From Sindora glabra (taxonomy: Eukaryota; Streptophyta; Magnoliopsida; Fabales; Fabaceae), in the NCBI GenBank assembly GCA_020226215.1, contig CM035227.1, forward strand, positions 107,553,732-107,617,731: a stretch of 64,000 nt of DNA. Direction: 5' to 3'. Made by a program: the position numbers and the translations under genes. Below, in pieces: positions 37,591 through 51,736 of the stretch. The notes beneath the pieces were generated by a model. That model worked only from the letters and a program-made list of their open reading frames with translations, did not search any database and was not told where the DNA came from. The first letter of the stretch is position 1; every line of letters begins with the position of its first letter.

Positions 37591-40500
37591 CTAGAGTACA
37601 ACAATTTATTCCACTATTGAATTGCTTCTTTTTAAAAAAAAAAGAAAAGAAAGAAAGAAAGTATGTATGTTCTAAGCTCTATTCTTGTGTCTTCACATTA
37701 CATTTATGACAAACTACTAGTTTTTTTCTAAAATCATTTTTCATCTTTATATTAATTGATGATTATGTTTGTTTTGTGCAGGTCGCATTTCTAATTAAAA
37801 ACCACTATATCGTGAAATGGAGGCTCAGATGGACTTTTAAATATAGCTTTTCAGTATGAGACAAATGATACTAGAAAACAACGTTATTAAATAGTGCAGC
37901 ACCAAATGAAGACACTTTGATTGACATTATTTACAAGGAAAGAGATGCCCCATACAACTTGTATGTTTGGGTCCTCAACTTGTTTTTATTCGATCATCAC
38001 ATCTTACAGGGAAAATCCATACATTAAAACAAATAATTCATGTAACGATAAATCACTGATCAAAGTTCACTACCATTATTTTAGAGATTTAAATTTAATT
38101 TGTTATTAATATAAATTAATTCTATATAATTATATATTTATGTGTTATAATATTAATAAAAAATTATTAAATTTTTACTGTTAAAAATTTTTAATTATTA
38201 TAATTTTTTAATAATATATATTTTATTTATTAATAATATAAAATATTTTATGCATCAAATTTAAATTTTTATTTTGAACTGCAATATCCGATCATAGTGT
38301 GAACAACATTATTGTCTTGTTAATTTTGTGCAATACAATTGATCGTAGTTTTTACATTGCAGGAAAAACACTTCTTATCAATTTTCTATAACCGTAATTA
38401 TCACTATTCAACCGTAATCATAATCACCATTACAACTTAAAGTGATAATATTTACAAAGTTATTTTATAATTATTAGTAGGTTCAAATTATTTGAGCGCA
38501 TCATAACTCTTTTGCTTCTTTTTTTCTTTTAATTTCGTGTGATAAAAAGTAAATTGTTCACTCTCAATCAAAGCATTTACTATTTCAGAGATAGCTTTTT
38601 ATAATATAAATATATTAATTTAAGGAATAATTACATTTTAGATACTTGTAATTTTATTATTTTTTACTTAATTCACATATATTGTCAATCCACACTTTGT
38701 CTATTTAAACTTTTTTATATCTAATTTTTAATAAAAAACTTTATAATAAGTGATTTAAGTAAAATTGAATGAAAATAGATGCGGCTAAAGTGTAGTTTTT
38801 TTAAATTTATAAGAATTAATATCAAGATTCTCAATAAAAATTAAAATATATTAGTCCAATATTTTTAATTTAATAATATACCCTAAACAAAAAAAAATTC
38901 TATTATAATGCATGGCACATGTAAAAAAAAGATGATAGTAACGAATAGTTTGTAGGTCTAAGTTAAGGAGATAAGGTTAATATAATTTTTTTAATTCCAA
39001 TTAATAATTTTGAATATCAATTCACATAAATATGAAAATATTGTAAGTTACTTCCTTATAATTTTCTTTAAATTCCCTTAACTCATTTATTATAAAATAT
39101 TCCATTAAAATTTTGATGGAAAAAAGTTCAGATGAGTAAAACGTTAACATCGAAAAATCATAATTAGGTAAATTATAATACTTAAAATTATAGGCAAATT
39201 AAGTGAAAAATAATGATACTAAAAATAGTTAAAGTGTAATTTTTCCCAATTCAATCTAAATCATACCTTTAAGATCTATTTGTTTTAATTAAAAATATCT
39301 TTCACACGAATATAATTATAAAGTATCAAGATAGTAAAAAATAATTTATTTATTCAATGTTAAATATAAAAAATTTAATAAAAGATAATTTCCTATTTTT
39401 CAAAGAAATACTTTTTTTCTCTACCACCATTACTTTAAGTATCAATTTTTTTAATCATAAAATATAACTACACATGTATTTATTTATTGATATATAAAAA
39501 AACAAGATTCTTCCATGGTAACTATCTTGCCAAAAAAAAAGAAAAGTAAGTATAGCCTAAATCATATAAAGTATGCATTTAATCATAAGTAGCTGCATTA
39601 GGCATCAAATGAGTTTGTAACACAAGTGATTTAAACCCAATGAAAAAGGTTTCTTTAAAGCTGGATCAAGTGAGATATACATGAATTGCCAAGACTGTAA
39701 ATTGTGCTGGGGACAAAAGAACAGAATAAATTTGAAGCATATATGCGTCCTTAACTTGTCAATGTAAAACTAGTCCTTCTCATTTGTTCTTCAGCTTTTG
39801 ACTTTTCAAATTAGTGTGTATTATTGACCTGTCATCAATTCTTTTCAAGGGTTAAGCACAACGAAAGCCTAACTAATTCATATATGTACCATTAAAAAGA
39901 GAAAAATGAAAAAGATGTTTAAGGTATGAATTTAATCTACTTCTAATATAAAAAATATAATAATAATTAAATTTTTTTTATTAATATGATAATATGTAAA
40001 TATATAATAATATAAAATTAATTTGTGTCAAAAAAATAGATCAAATATATTGCATACTCGTCGCATTGAGTGTCTTGTTTCAAATCGTAAGGATCATTTG
40101 AGCGAGAGCATTACTTTGGACTTTTATTCGTTTTGGAAAAAAGAAAATTATAAATAATAAAGATAATGTTATGGAAAATTTGAATTTTTAATAGGTTAAG
40201 TGTTCCATTGTTAAATTTTTTCTTAAAAATATAAAAGTTAATATATTAAACATAATTTATCATTAAAGATATTTAATTTTTTAAAAAGACAAACTTTACA
40301 TAATATTATTTAAATATTAAAATACTTCTACTTCCTCGTGGAACCAAAAAAATTTGATTTTTGGAGTGGTTTCTTTCTTTTGTAGTTTTTAAGAAGGAAC
40401 TACCTTGATATATATTTATCTTCACATAAAACTAGGAGTAAATTTCAAACGGTTTTGTGTTCGAAGATCCCGTGGGTTTAAGAGGGACTAATTATAATAT

Positions 40501-43341
40501 GTATATGTAAATATAAATATAGGGATAATGATGAAAAGGGAAAATCAGTGTTGGAGGAAAGCTTCTCGGAGACTGTCCCTCCACAGCCATTGAGCCAAGC
40601 GAAGGGTGAAGCTTGGTTTTTGGCCAAAAAAAAGCTTGCTTTGTATACAAAGACAACAAACACCAAAATCGACAAATCTACCGCTACGCTTCATACAACT
40701 TGTGCCTTCATCAGGATGTTTGCGTGCAGTCAGATACAAATATCTTTCACGTATATTAATCAAATGAATGTGGGTATTGATTAAATTATTAATAAAATTA
40801 ATAATTTTATCATTAAAATTATTAAAATATTAATAAAATAATTTTCAAATCATATAAAATTATATTTTCATCTTTAAATAACAATTTGTATATATAATTT
40901 TATCTCTTTATATAATAATTAATTTATAGACAAAACTATTTATACAAATCTATATGAAGAGACAAATTATTTATATAAATTATTATTTAAAGGTAAAATT
41001 ATAAATTTTATACAATTTAGAGGAATTATTTTGATAGTATTTTATAATTTTAGAGATAAAATTATAATTTTTGTCTAAATTATATTAATGCATATCATTT
41101 ACCATTAGATTGTATATATTTAATATATTAAAATTTATATTTTTAATTTAAATTATTTATTTTAATATTAAAAAATACAACCTAATTAAAAATATTTAAC
41201 CTTAGAACTTGCCATAAAAGAAATTACTCTTCTATTTTTACGGTGGGTTAAATTTAAACAAAAGAGACTCTTGCGTATCTGTTGTGTGAATCTGTCCCTC
41301 TCCACAGATAATCTGTATTTTGTTGGATCTGTGATTTATTTATAATATTTTTTTCCCTCTTTAAGCAACACTGTACATATAGCGATACGTGTAGTGTTGT
41401 ACTCTTTTATACATAGTAAAAGAGGAAAGAGTCCAAGCCCCCCCATGTCGGCTTCTCTGTCCGTACGCTAGGCTGATGCAATTTGTCGGAATTTAAGATT
41501 GAGTTATTACCGCAAGTGGCAAACTCCCATTGCAATTTAGATGCCTGCGTTATTACCATTTTCTCCATTCTTTTTGCCCTTATTGCAATCAATCACCGCT
41601 TCTGCTTCCATGCACTATTGTGCTGGGATGATGCGTTACACGTCAGCCAAAAAGCTATAATGGTTAGATATGTATAATTTACTATTAACGTAATAATATA
41701 TTAATATGTTATTAAATTTATTTATTAAAATTTTAAATTTAATACTATTATACGATATTACATTAATAATTAAATTTAATAATACTAATTATACCATAAT
41801 CGTCTCCTTCTCTTTCTTTCTTGCATAGCCTGCTTTTATATATGTTACGGGTGGATACGAGCAGTTTTGCAAAACATCCGATACGTCCAAGTTAAGCTCT
41901 TAAGCATTAATATTTATGCCTATGTGCGAAACAAACCTCCAAGGGTGGTTATTGGTTTTCCATTTAACTAATATATTATATTTTTTTAACAATAATTAAT
42001 TTTTGAAAAAAATTATGATAAATTATTGATATAATGATATACCAATATTGAATTTAACTATTAATATATTATTATATGACATAACAAAATTCAACCTTTA
42101 AAAAAATTAAATATAATATATGACTTAATTTATTTGTGTACTGATATATTACTATATTAATAATATATTATTTTATTTCTTAATTTTTATGGTACTTTTT
42201 TGAAAATCTGTAACAATGTGCAAAACATTGATATGATAAATATGAAAAAAAATTTATATTTTATAAGAAATTATATTTTTTTCATGAATTTAAATCTCAT
42301 TACATGCATTGGAATGCTTTTTAATATCAAAGTACGACCCTCGGATCATTTATATAATATCTAAAACTTTTATCTCTTTTTTGGAGAGGTCCTCTTCACT
42401 CGCATATCTTTAAGGATGTTAACTTTTCTTAAAATAAAATCGGGCGTGTTTAATTCTGATAAATATAAATTAATATAAGAAACATATATTTTTTAGGAAG
42501 TTAGTTTAACAATTAGAAGGGAACAAAACATGAGTACTATAAAAATTACTTTCTAGAAGTTGTTTGTGGCAAAAAATTATAAGCAATTTGAATCTTTTGT
42601 TGATCGTAATAGCAAGTGAAAAATATTCATTTTAAAAAAATAAAAAAATAATTAAATCATTAGACATAAATACATAAAAATTAAGATCGAATTTTGAAAA
42701 TAGTGGAGGATGCAAAATCTTGATAAAAAATTGAATATCAGTTGAAATAAAAACTCTTAATAGTATTAAAAAATTCTTTTAGAACGACAACAAAGGAGGA
42801 ATGTATGAAATTTGCATATATTCAAGATAGATTGAATAAAAATGCGATATACAATATAAATGCAATTCATAAATTTGTCGATGTAGTTACTGAGGTTGAA
42901 ATACTTGAGAAGGTGCAGATTGACACATGAATCTTCAAAGAAAAAAATTCACAGTGAAAAAAATGAATTAATTGCAAAAAAGTAAAGGGTAAAACAGCAG
43001 ATTGACGCATGAATTTTCGGGGAGAAATCTTACAATGAAGAAAAGGCTTAATTTAGACGCTTTGAAAATACTTTAAAAATTTTCAAATCAGAATAACACA
43101 AAATAATGCAGAGCGGATGGTGATGAAGGATTGAAAAGTTAAACATAAATAATTAACTTCTTCCTTTCCATGATTAAATTTTAAACTTTAAAAAAAATGT
43201 TATAATATAACTTTTACAACCATTCCCTTTTTCCTCTATTTTTATTGGGTCCAAAAGTACTATAAATTTTCTCTTTAATCTTATAAAAAAGTGTGTGGAT
43301 GTGGTTAAGTCATCCCATCACTGTTCAAAATCTAAAATTAA
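37591..43341. other. AT-rich intergenic DNA
   Basis: No gene is supported. Two GC-richer patches (40,540-40,760 and 41,250-41,660) have short frames on both strands without domains. The segments at 41,655-41,810 and 41,945-42,200 are internally self-complementary AT-rich sequence and may be worn MITEs, but clean ends were not found. Confidence 0.55.
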
Positions 43342-43683
43342 GAGTGCATTTGGATATGTTTTTATTTTTATATTTTTAAAAATTATTTTTAAAAACTATT
43401 TTCTTATTTTCAAAAACTGTTTTTGGACCAAAGGAGAATCAAGATTAGTAGGTGGTTAATATTGTAAATAAAAAAATATTTTATTTAATTACAAAACTGA
43501 TATTAAAAAAAAAGTTTAAAAAATAACTGAATGTTATTTTTATTTTTATTTTTATTTTTAAATTATATATTTAGAGAATGATTTTTAAAAACATATTCTA
43601 CAAATAAGTTACCAAATAAATTCTTTTATTTTTAAAAATGAAAAATAAAAAATTATTTTTAAAAACAAAAAACAAACAGATGC
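43342..43683. mobile_element. Tourist-like MITE with TAA target duplication
   Basis: A 342-bp segment has ends GAGTGCATTTGGATATG (left) and GCATCTGTTTGTTTTTTG (reverse complement of right), followed on both arms by TTTTTAAAAATTATTTTTAAA-like tracts. TAA flanks both sides (43339-43341 and 43684-43686). Non-coding. The A/T-only inner arms make part of the inverted repeat uninformative, which limits confidence. Confidence 0.5.
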
Positions 43684-43965
43684 TAATTTTCGTGGTAATG
43701 GAAATTAATCCATCGACATTATGTAGAAATGCAGTAGAAATACATTGAATGATTAATTCACTTGTTATAATAATCATTGAATTACAGAACAATATAATGT
43801 CTTCTATTTATTAAAAAGAAGTAAATGGAATAGAATCTAGTATTACAATCTATAACAATAATATTATTGTTCCAATAAGTTTTGTAATCATAGTTTTTTA
43901 TCATATAATTTTACTTCACAAAGATCACATATTCACAATTTTACTAAACAAAACTTAATCATTAA

Positions 43966-44341
43966 TGACATAAATATTCTGCTCAGACTCAATACACTTG
44001 ATTGAATATATGACCTGATATGCTACACAAATACCCTTCGTTTCCACCATTCGAACAATGACGCTCTTGACTATACAGATACCTTTTAGTTGCATGGATA
44101 TCTTATGTTTGCACAAACAAGATCATACCTTTTGCATTGAAGTAATTACTTAAAACATGTGTCTAACTCTCATTTAGTCTTAGTTAAGCCAATTGAGTGG
44201 TGAATTCAAAATAGTTTCTTGAGGGCTTCACATTCACACCTTTACATATCTTCCCTCAAGCTATAAAATTGAAGTATTTTGACTCTGTTTATTGTTCATT
44301 CAAGCTCCTTACTGAGAATTGGATACCTTGTAACTTTATCA
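43966..44341 (+). repeat. 5' LTR of the 43.97-49.65 kb retrotransposon
   Basis: Starts TGACATAAA and ends TATCA. Shared blocks with the 3' LTR include GTCTAACTCTCATT, ACTCTGTTTATT and TTGTAACTTT. It is directly preceded by ATTAA and followed by the primer-binding-like sequence. Confidence 0.8.
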
Positions 44342-45839
44342 TTGGTGCCATCCATGAAGATCAAACTTATGATTACGTGATTAAAAGCTTATCTCTTTTC
44401 CTTGAGTGATCTATTAATGTTTGTTCACTTGTGGAAAATTTGTCAATCTGGTAAGAATGAAAGCAACGATAAATATCACTAGCTTGCAAATCATTTAAGT
44501 GTTTCATTGCTTACTTTTTAACTGGCCCTTATTTTTCACAAGTTATCTATTTTTAATCATTTCAAGAAAAGCAATCCTATAAGTCTTCCATGTCAATCGT
44601 ACTTATGGAAGTTACTCAATTGGACAATTATTGTAGCAAGGGGGATAGGATTGAATAAGTATCTTTTCTTGAAGTAGGAGACTACACTAAGATTAATGGA
44701 TTAATTGGTTAAGATTCAGCACCCTATAAAGAAAGTATATTTTTTTTAAATGTTTCTTTTTTGCTCATTGGAATTGGTCTTCACTTACATGCAACATCTC
44801 TTTAGTAAATTTCTCTTTCCTAAGCTAAGTATCTGTAGCACAAGGCAAATGTTAGTACAAATAACAAGCAAAAGAAATTGCAAAAAACAAGCTTAAAACA
44901 TATTTAATACTATCAAGGCATTTGAAAGCTTAAAGCTTAAGATGCAGAGCATCAAATTCTTATCATTCATTGAATAATTATCAAGAAAATGAGATTTTAG
45001 ATTCCTTATAAGATTTTTCCTGTGGATCAGGAAAGAGCATTTCCCTTTGTCAATCAACCAAAAAGGATGAATCTCTTGTGCCATATAGATATTGAAAACC
45101 TAGTCTTTCAAGGATGACCATTTGGACCTTTGACTAAAATAAGTCTAACCTTTAGATTGCTAACTTGAGAAAGTGCAAAGGGATAGAAAGTTGTTCAATT
45201 ATGACATAACTTTTAAGTATAACATAGTGATTTCAAAGCATATCATAAATGTCTTTGAAATTAATTAGTTTAGACAGAGGTTTAGGCCTTAAAGGATGGA
45301 TCAATGAAAAGAAAGAGCCAGACCCATCTTAACTATAAAACTACTATAGAACATGATGAAAGAGATAGGGTCATAATTATGTGCTCACTTGTCATCCTAA
45401 ACTACAATGTAGTGAATTTTAATCCTTTACATATAAATACATTTTATATTTGTGCAATTCTAAAGAAGCATAATGAGGCTTAAAATATAAATTTATTTTG
45501 AAAATTAAAACTATCATTAAATTAAAATCAATATGTGAATAAATTTTTAATTCTAATTTCCTTTTAACATATTTCTTTTTAAAATATAAATTAATTTTTT
45601 AAAATTAAAATTAAAATATTAAAAATAATATTAACACAATTCAATAATACATTTTACTTAGTTTATTAAAGCTGGTAATAGAATAAAATATTTATAAATA
45701 TAAATACCATGAGTAAAAATAATATTAAAAAGTTCACAAATATTATGTATTCAATAACATATATTTATAGAAAAAAATTCTATGTAAAAAAAATTAACAT
45801 ACAATATGTTAGTTTTGGGCATTATAGTCACATTTAGCA

Positions 45840-45926
45840 GTATACAAATATCACTACATTCTTTTCTTTAAATAAAGAATATAGTATGTAAATATCCTCC
45901 TAAAATTGAAATCAACCAAGATAATA

Positions 45927-45965
<39 letters not shown>

Positions 45966-47170
45966 AAATTTATGCTCTTTAGATAAATAAAATATACAAT
46001 AATAAAATAAATTTAAAAATAAAATTGCTTCACTAAATTAATATTTAATTACAATATACAGTAATCCTGTTGGGTAGGATATTATATGAAATAATTAAAA
46101 ATTATTTTATTAAATTTATTTCTAATTATAATACATATTTACCTTATTGGGTCAAGTAAATTTGTAAAATAATTAAAAATTAATCTTGTAAATATTTATT
46201 AATAACTTATAGATTTGTGAATCAATATGAAATAATTTTATTTTAGTGATAATTATCCAAATCAACCTATGAGTTCAAGATATTAAAATTATATCCAAAA
46301 TTATAAATTAAATTATTAAAAATTATAATAACATAATCAATCTATTAAGAGATATTACAAAGTATGCACTTATACTGATCATTAAAATCATTTTGTATCA
46401 CAATATAATCTTAGAATTTAATTTTTTTTACTTCAATAGAAAATATTATTTAATTATCAATTTCATATTACTAAAATTATTTTAAATAATAATTTTTACA
46501 AAATATCATTATCTTGTCACATTAATGATGAAATAGAAACCAATATTTTATCGAACTAACTAATGGTAAATTATTATTAAGTAAGATACTTAAGCTATAA
46601 TTTTTTTTCATTCTATAATCCATATAGTAATTATCTTGGCATTAAATCTTAGAAGTAATAAATAAGAATCTTAATAGATAATTACTGAAAATATAATTTT
46701 TTTATTTTAATAAATAAAATTCTCTTTGAAATAGTAATTTGATAATAATTTCAATAATAAAAATAAATTAATAAAGTAAAAAATATTGTGTATAATATTA
46801 TAAAAATACAAAATGGTAGTTTGTGGGTATATAAATAATAAAAATATTTAGAAGCATAAAAAAATATTACATTCTTTTCTCTTTACGTAAAGAAGATAGT
46901 ATGTAAAGATCATTCTATTATTGAAGTCAATCAGGATAATACTTTATTATTAACAATTTACCTCTTTTGGATAGATAAATTCTTAAAAATAAAATATATC
47001 AAAAAATATTTTAATAAGTTAATTTATAATTAAAATACACAACTATCCTCTTTGGGTAGATAATTATATTAAATAATAAAAAATTAATCTTGTAAATATT
47101 AATAACTAAAAGATCATATAAACTAATATGAATAATTTTATTTTAATGATAATTATTTAAAATCAATCTA
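45840..47170. repeat. Internal ~1-kb repeat within the LTR element, with ATT and TA microsatellites
   Basis: A block containing ACATTCTTTTCT, ATAGTATGTAAA and a TTGGGTAG/TTTGGGTAGAT segment near 45,850-46,110 recurs in diverged form at 46,865-47,070. An (ATT)n run lies at about 45,928-45,963. Downstream of the second block, still inside the element, is (TA)n at 47,371-47,425. Non-coding internal repeats are common in coding-poor LTR elements. Confidence 0.55.
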
Positions 47171-47365
47171 AAAGCCTTCCAAATAAAAAAGGATAATAAT
47201 TAAAAAAATTGACCAAAACTATCATTCAAATGATTTTTAAAATTAATAACAAGTAAATTATAATCATTTCATAATAGGATGTTATATAAATTGCATCTAT
47301 ATTGATCATAAGAGTAATAAATTGCATTAAAATTCACAATTTTAAGCTTCATTCAAATCAAATGA

Positions 47366-47428
<63 letters not shown>

Positions 47429-49261
47429 AAGTTATAAATCATAAAAGTTGAATTTCACATATCTTAACTAGCCAAGAATCCTTTTGTATTATTTCCGAAA
47501 CAAACAAATAATGAATTAATAAAAAGGGAAAGATAAGAATAATTTTGATATCTTACCTTATATTTCCTTTCAACTTTCTATCATTTAAGCATAAATCAAA
47601 TTTTTTAACACATTTTTATTTAGCTTTGGATGGGGAGTTCATTAGAAGATGACTAGACTCAAGTATCATAATTTACCTAAGCCAGAAAATGACAAAATTC
47701 GATCCAAAAATGTAATTTTTAATGGCAAGTAATGCATTGAAATGAAGAAATAAAAAAAGCCAATATATATTTAGAACTTCATTCATTCAATTCATTCTAG
47801 ATTATTAATAAATAAATTATGCACAATAAATCCCATAAAAATAGTAAATTGAAATATAGCAATTGTGATAAAATAAAAGTGATAATTGATGAAATTAACA
47901 TATACTTAAAGTATTTAAATCCAAATTTATCATAAAATAATTTTGAATGATTTTCTCAAACTATCCAATGAAATCAAACAAACTTATAAAATTATATGAT
48001 TAGAATCTATTCATTACTTAATCAATTTCATATTAATAATAATAACAACAACAACGACCATCTCAAATTATTATAGTTTTACAATCATGAAATTATCCAA
48101 AAGCATTCATAAAAAAATTGACCATATCAAAATTGATTAAATAAAAATAGAAGATAATTTTAAATAATTTTATAAAATTAATCAAATAAAAACAAATTAT
48201 AAAATAAATATATAAAATAGGAGTTCCTCATATCAAGTCAATCAGATTTGATTTTTTTTTAATTATATACATTACTTATATAATTAATTCAAAGTAGTAA
48301 TAATTATTATCATATGGCATATAATGTTTAGGGTAAAAGAGAATTATATAGCCCACAAGCTTCTCGTCATCCTTTCTAAAATTTGTTTCTATTATTATCC
48401 AATTATGAAAATTGAATTCAAGTAATACAAAGAATGTTAAATTATTATCTCATGAATACTTTATATATTGACACTCAAATTTAACGCATGCTTGTATACA
48501 TGTAATATCTAAAATTCTATATACCAGACATATTCGGAGAGCAAAATTTCTTATCCTTTATCAAAATAAAACTTGTAAATCAAAAGCCCTTCATCATGGC
48601 TAATTTACTATTTATGAATAACTTAAAATTGAAAATAAATAGCAATTATTGTTAGGTATTTTTTATACATGATGATATGTAATTAAATCCTAAATTTATA
48701 CAAACAGGCTATAATATCATATGTAAGAATTTAAATTAAAATTTATGTATAATTTAGGATACCATAAAAATAAAATCAACACAAAAGTATACCTTTCTTA
48801 TGAATTTAATTCCCCTGGATAAAGTAATATTTAAATAAGTACCACAAGCATCTTCCTCTTCTTTTTCTAGAGTATGCAATTCTCAATAGGATAAATCAAT
48901 GATTGAATTAGGTTAAAAGTGAAGAAAGGATCTAATTAATATAAATAAAATCTTATTAGACCCTTCCATTATATGCTAAGAAATGTATAGGCTTATATTT
49001 TAGATAGTAAACATATTAATCCATAATCAAAGTATCTATAAGTTTAAATAATAAATTACTTTAACAAATTGAGTTTTAGAAAATAAAAATTCTAACATTT
49101 ATGCCATACTAGAGACCAACGGCTAGAAACAACTAATAAGGACAATTAAGATTAACCTTGGAAAACAAAGCCATCATGGTGCATTGAAAATCATGAAGAA
49201 TGGGCAAATGCAAGGTGCCTCAAGCCATGAAATGAGGTGATGTTTAGGAGAAAGGGGTAAA

Positions 49262-49652
49262 TGACATAAACATTCCACTTAAATTCAACACATCTAATCA
49301 AATATATAACTTGCTATTCTGTATAGATATCCCTAACTTCCTCTACTCAAACAATGGCACCCTTGGTTGCATGAATATCCCTTGGCCACACAGATATTTT
49401 CTATCTACATGGATATAAATATGCCTTTTTCGTTGAGGTATCCACCCAAGATACATGTCTAACTCTCATTAGATCTTGGTCAAGCTAATTACATGCTGAA
49501 TTCAGAATATTCTCTCAAGAGTCCTAAATTCATACTTTCAACATCTTTGTTAAGTTATGAATTAGTAGTTAAATCTTTAATTAGGTTTTTAAACTCTGTT
49601 TATTATACATTTTGGTTCCTCATTAAGGATCGGATACTTTGTAACTTTGTCG
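49262..49652 (+). repeat. 3' LTR of the retrotransposon
   Basis: Starts TGACATAAA after the polypurine tract. It ends TTGTCG, the expected CA terminus having changed to CG, and is directly followed by the ATTAA target duplication. Confidence 0.8.
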
Positions 49653-49657
49653 ATTAA

Positions 49658-51465
49658 TATGACCACAATCATAACATAAAATCATATTTAGTACTAGTAA
49701 ATCCTATGTTTGTATAATAATCCCAAAATATAAACTAATGTAATAAGATCTATTCTGAAAAGGGGGTTCATTTGCCACAAAGTCCGAACCTTTATTATAT
49801 TTGGCCTTAATATTTGAGTTTAAATTTGTAAGTTGATAGATCAAACAAAGTAGCTCGGATTTCCATAGAAGCAAAACATAAAGAAGGTGAGAAGCTGCAA
49901 CTCAGGACATTAATTTAAAATAATTCGAACTTTGAATGATAATTAATAATGTTCTTTCCTTTGCACTGAGAAACGCGTCCGTAAGCTTGTCTTGGAAGCA
50001 AGAGATGTTTGGTTTTAAAATGCTGAAGCAGAAGACTCCATTATCATAAGCAAAGAAAATTAATACTCCATTATCCCTTTAGTTTATAAGGTTTACAGGG
50101 AAAACTTTACAACACAGAAAATGATGCTTTCCATTTTTATCCTCAGTAACTCAATTAGCTAACAGTCATCACTCAACACATCATTTTTCCTCATATAGCA
50201 AGTCAGCAACACTTCACATGTTTTCACGTGATTCTACACAATTTTGATTAGTGGTCTTTTTCCATTTTAAGTTAATGAATCCTACTTGTGAAGAGATTGC
50301 CAGCTCTAAGTAACAGAACAGACAACTCTATCTAAAGGCATAATCCGTAACAAATGGCAGATGATTTAAAATTAATTTTTAGTAGAAACATTTTTAATAA
50401 AAATATAATTATAAATTATTAAGGTGTTAAAAAATATTTTATATATTTTATGTTAAATATAAAAAATTTGATAAAAGAAAAAGTTATTATTTTTTTACCA
50501 TGACTTAAATATTATTTTTTAATAATAAAATATGGAGATAATATTTCACTCATCCATTCGTATAAAAGTATATAAAAAAACTTTTTTATAAAAAATATCT
50601 TTTGAATTACTGATGTAAATGCCCACAAACATATATAAAATTCTTTATAATGAGTTTAACTCTATAATATATGCATATGCTGAGGAGTGAATTTGGATCT
50701 TCATAATTTCATATATTATTAATTTTTAAAAAATATTATAAATATAAAAAATGAATTTCAAAATAAAATTGTAAATTTTTTATATCTATTAAATTAAAAT
50801 TTATAAATTTATTTCATTATTTTATATTCAATAATAATTTTTAAATTTAATTTAGAACCCAATTTTAAATTTTATTTTTAATATAAATAATATTACTATT
50901 AATTTTTTCAGTTTTCAAAACAAAGAATATAATATTTTATTTCCGTACTTATAATCTTTTTATTGAAATCACCGCTTCAATGCAAAAAGAATAAAAACAA
51001 AATTTTACTACAACCCTTGGCAACAGCGAAAGATGCAGCCATTCTTTTTAATTTGTCAGGTGCGCAGTGTGGTTTGACTTTTTAAACGGTTCTCCTTCTC
51101 CATGTAAAACCTTCCTCCCCTTTCGTTGTTTTATTTAATTATTTTTTATTTGAAATACCACTATCAATCCCTTAAGGTATATGCAAGCGGATCGAGAAGG
51201 GCAATGTAAACATTAAAGGAAGGGGATGGCTATCCTCGTTCCTTTAACGCGGAGATTACAAATCTAGTATTTTAATCGGATAAAAAAAATTATTTTAGTA
51301 ATTTATTAAATTATCCTATATTGATTATAGAAGAAATCAAAGTCCGAATATAACATTTGTGTTAGGTGCTTATTGAGCTTCTTTAATTATAAAAGTTAGT
51401 TTAAGAGTTAAAATTTTAATTCATACTTATAAATCAACATCCAATTTGTTTCATTAGATGTGTCA
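49658..51465. other. Intergenic DNA
   Basis: No gene. 49,740-50,340 and 51,000-51,260 are somewhat less AT-rich, without a coding signature. Confidence 0.6.
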
Positions 51466-51690
51466 AACGGATAGTTTATCATAAATGTAGATTAATTCAT
51501 ATTATGTGTTTAATACAAATTTAATTTTAGGAGTTTAAATTTATCAAAATCTATGATAGACATGGGTCAATTTGTAAACTATTACTATGAATCCACGATC
51601 AATTTGTATTATGTGTGTCTAAAATAAATCAAATTTTAAAAAGTTTAAACCTATCAAAATTCATGACAAATGTAGATTATTTTACGAACT
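51466..51690. repeat. ~107-bp tandem repeat (two copies)
   Basis: ATTATGTGT-containing units at 51,501 and 51,608 repeat with the common order ATCAAATTTTA/AATTTAATTTTA, GTTTAAA, ATCAAAATTCATGA. They lie just downstream (on the minus strand) of the candidate 3' LTR start of the copia relic and may be LTR subrepeats. Confidence 0.55.
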
Positions 51691-51736
51691 CTGATCCATT
51701 TAACATCCTTACCTTCCACAATCAATGTGGGCTAAT

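Larger units (their letters stand above)
43966..49652 (+). mobile_element. LTR retrotransposon with intact structural signals but no recognisable genes (LARD-like)
   Basis: Diverged direct repeats at 43,966-44,341 and 49,262-49,652 form LTRs of 376 and 391 bp. The pentamer ATTAA lies immediately outside both (43961-43965 and 49653-49657), a perfect 5-bp target duplication. Right after the 5' LTR, TTGGTGCCATCCATGAAGA resembles the TTGGCGCCGTCTGTGGGGA primer site of many plant Ty3/gypsy elements, all differences being transitions. A polypurine tract AGGAGAAAGGGGTAAA (49246-49261) abuts the 3' LTR. The 4.9-kb interior has no detectable gag, protease, reverse transcriptase or integrase and is very AT-rich. 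It may be a large retrotransposon derivative dependent on a partner, or an element whose genes have fully decayed. LTR divergence points to an old insertion. Confidence 0.8.
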
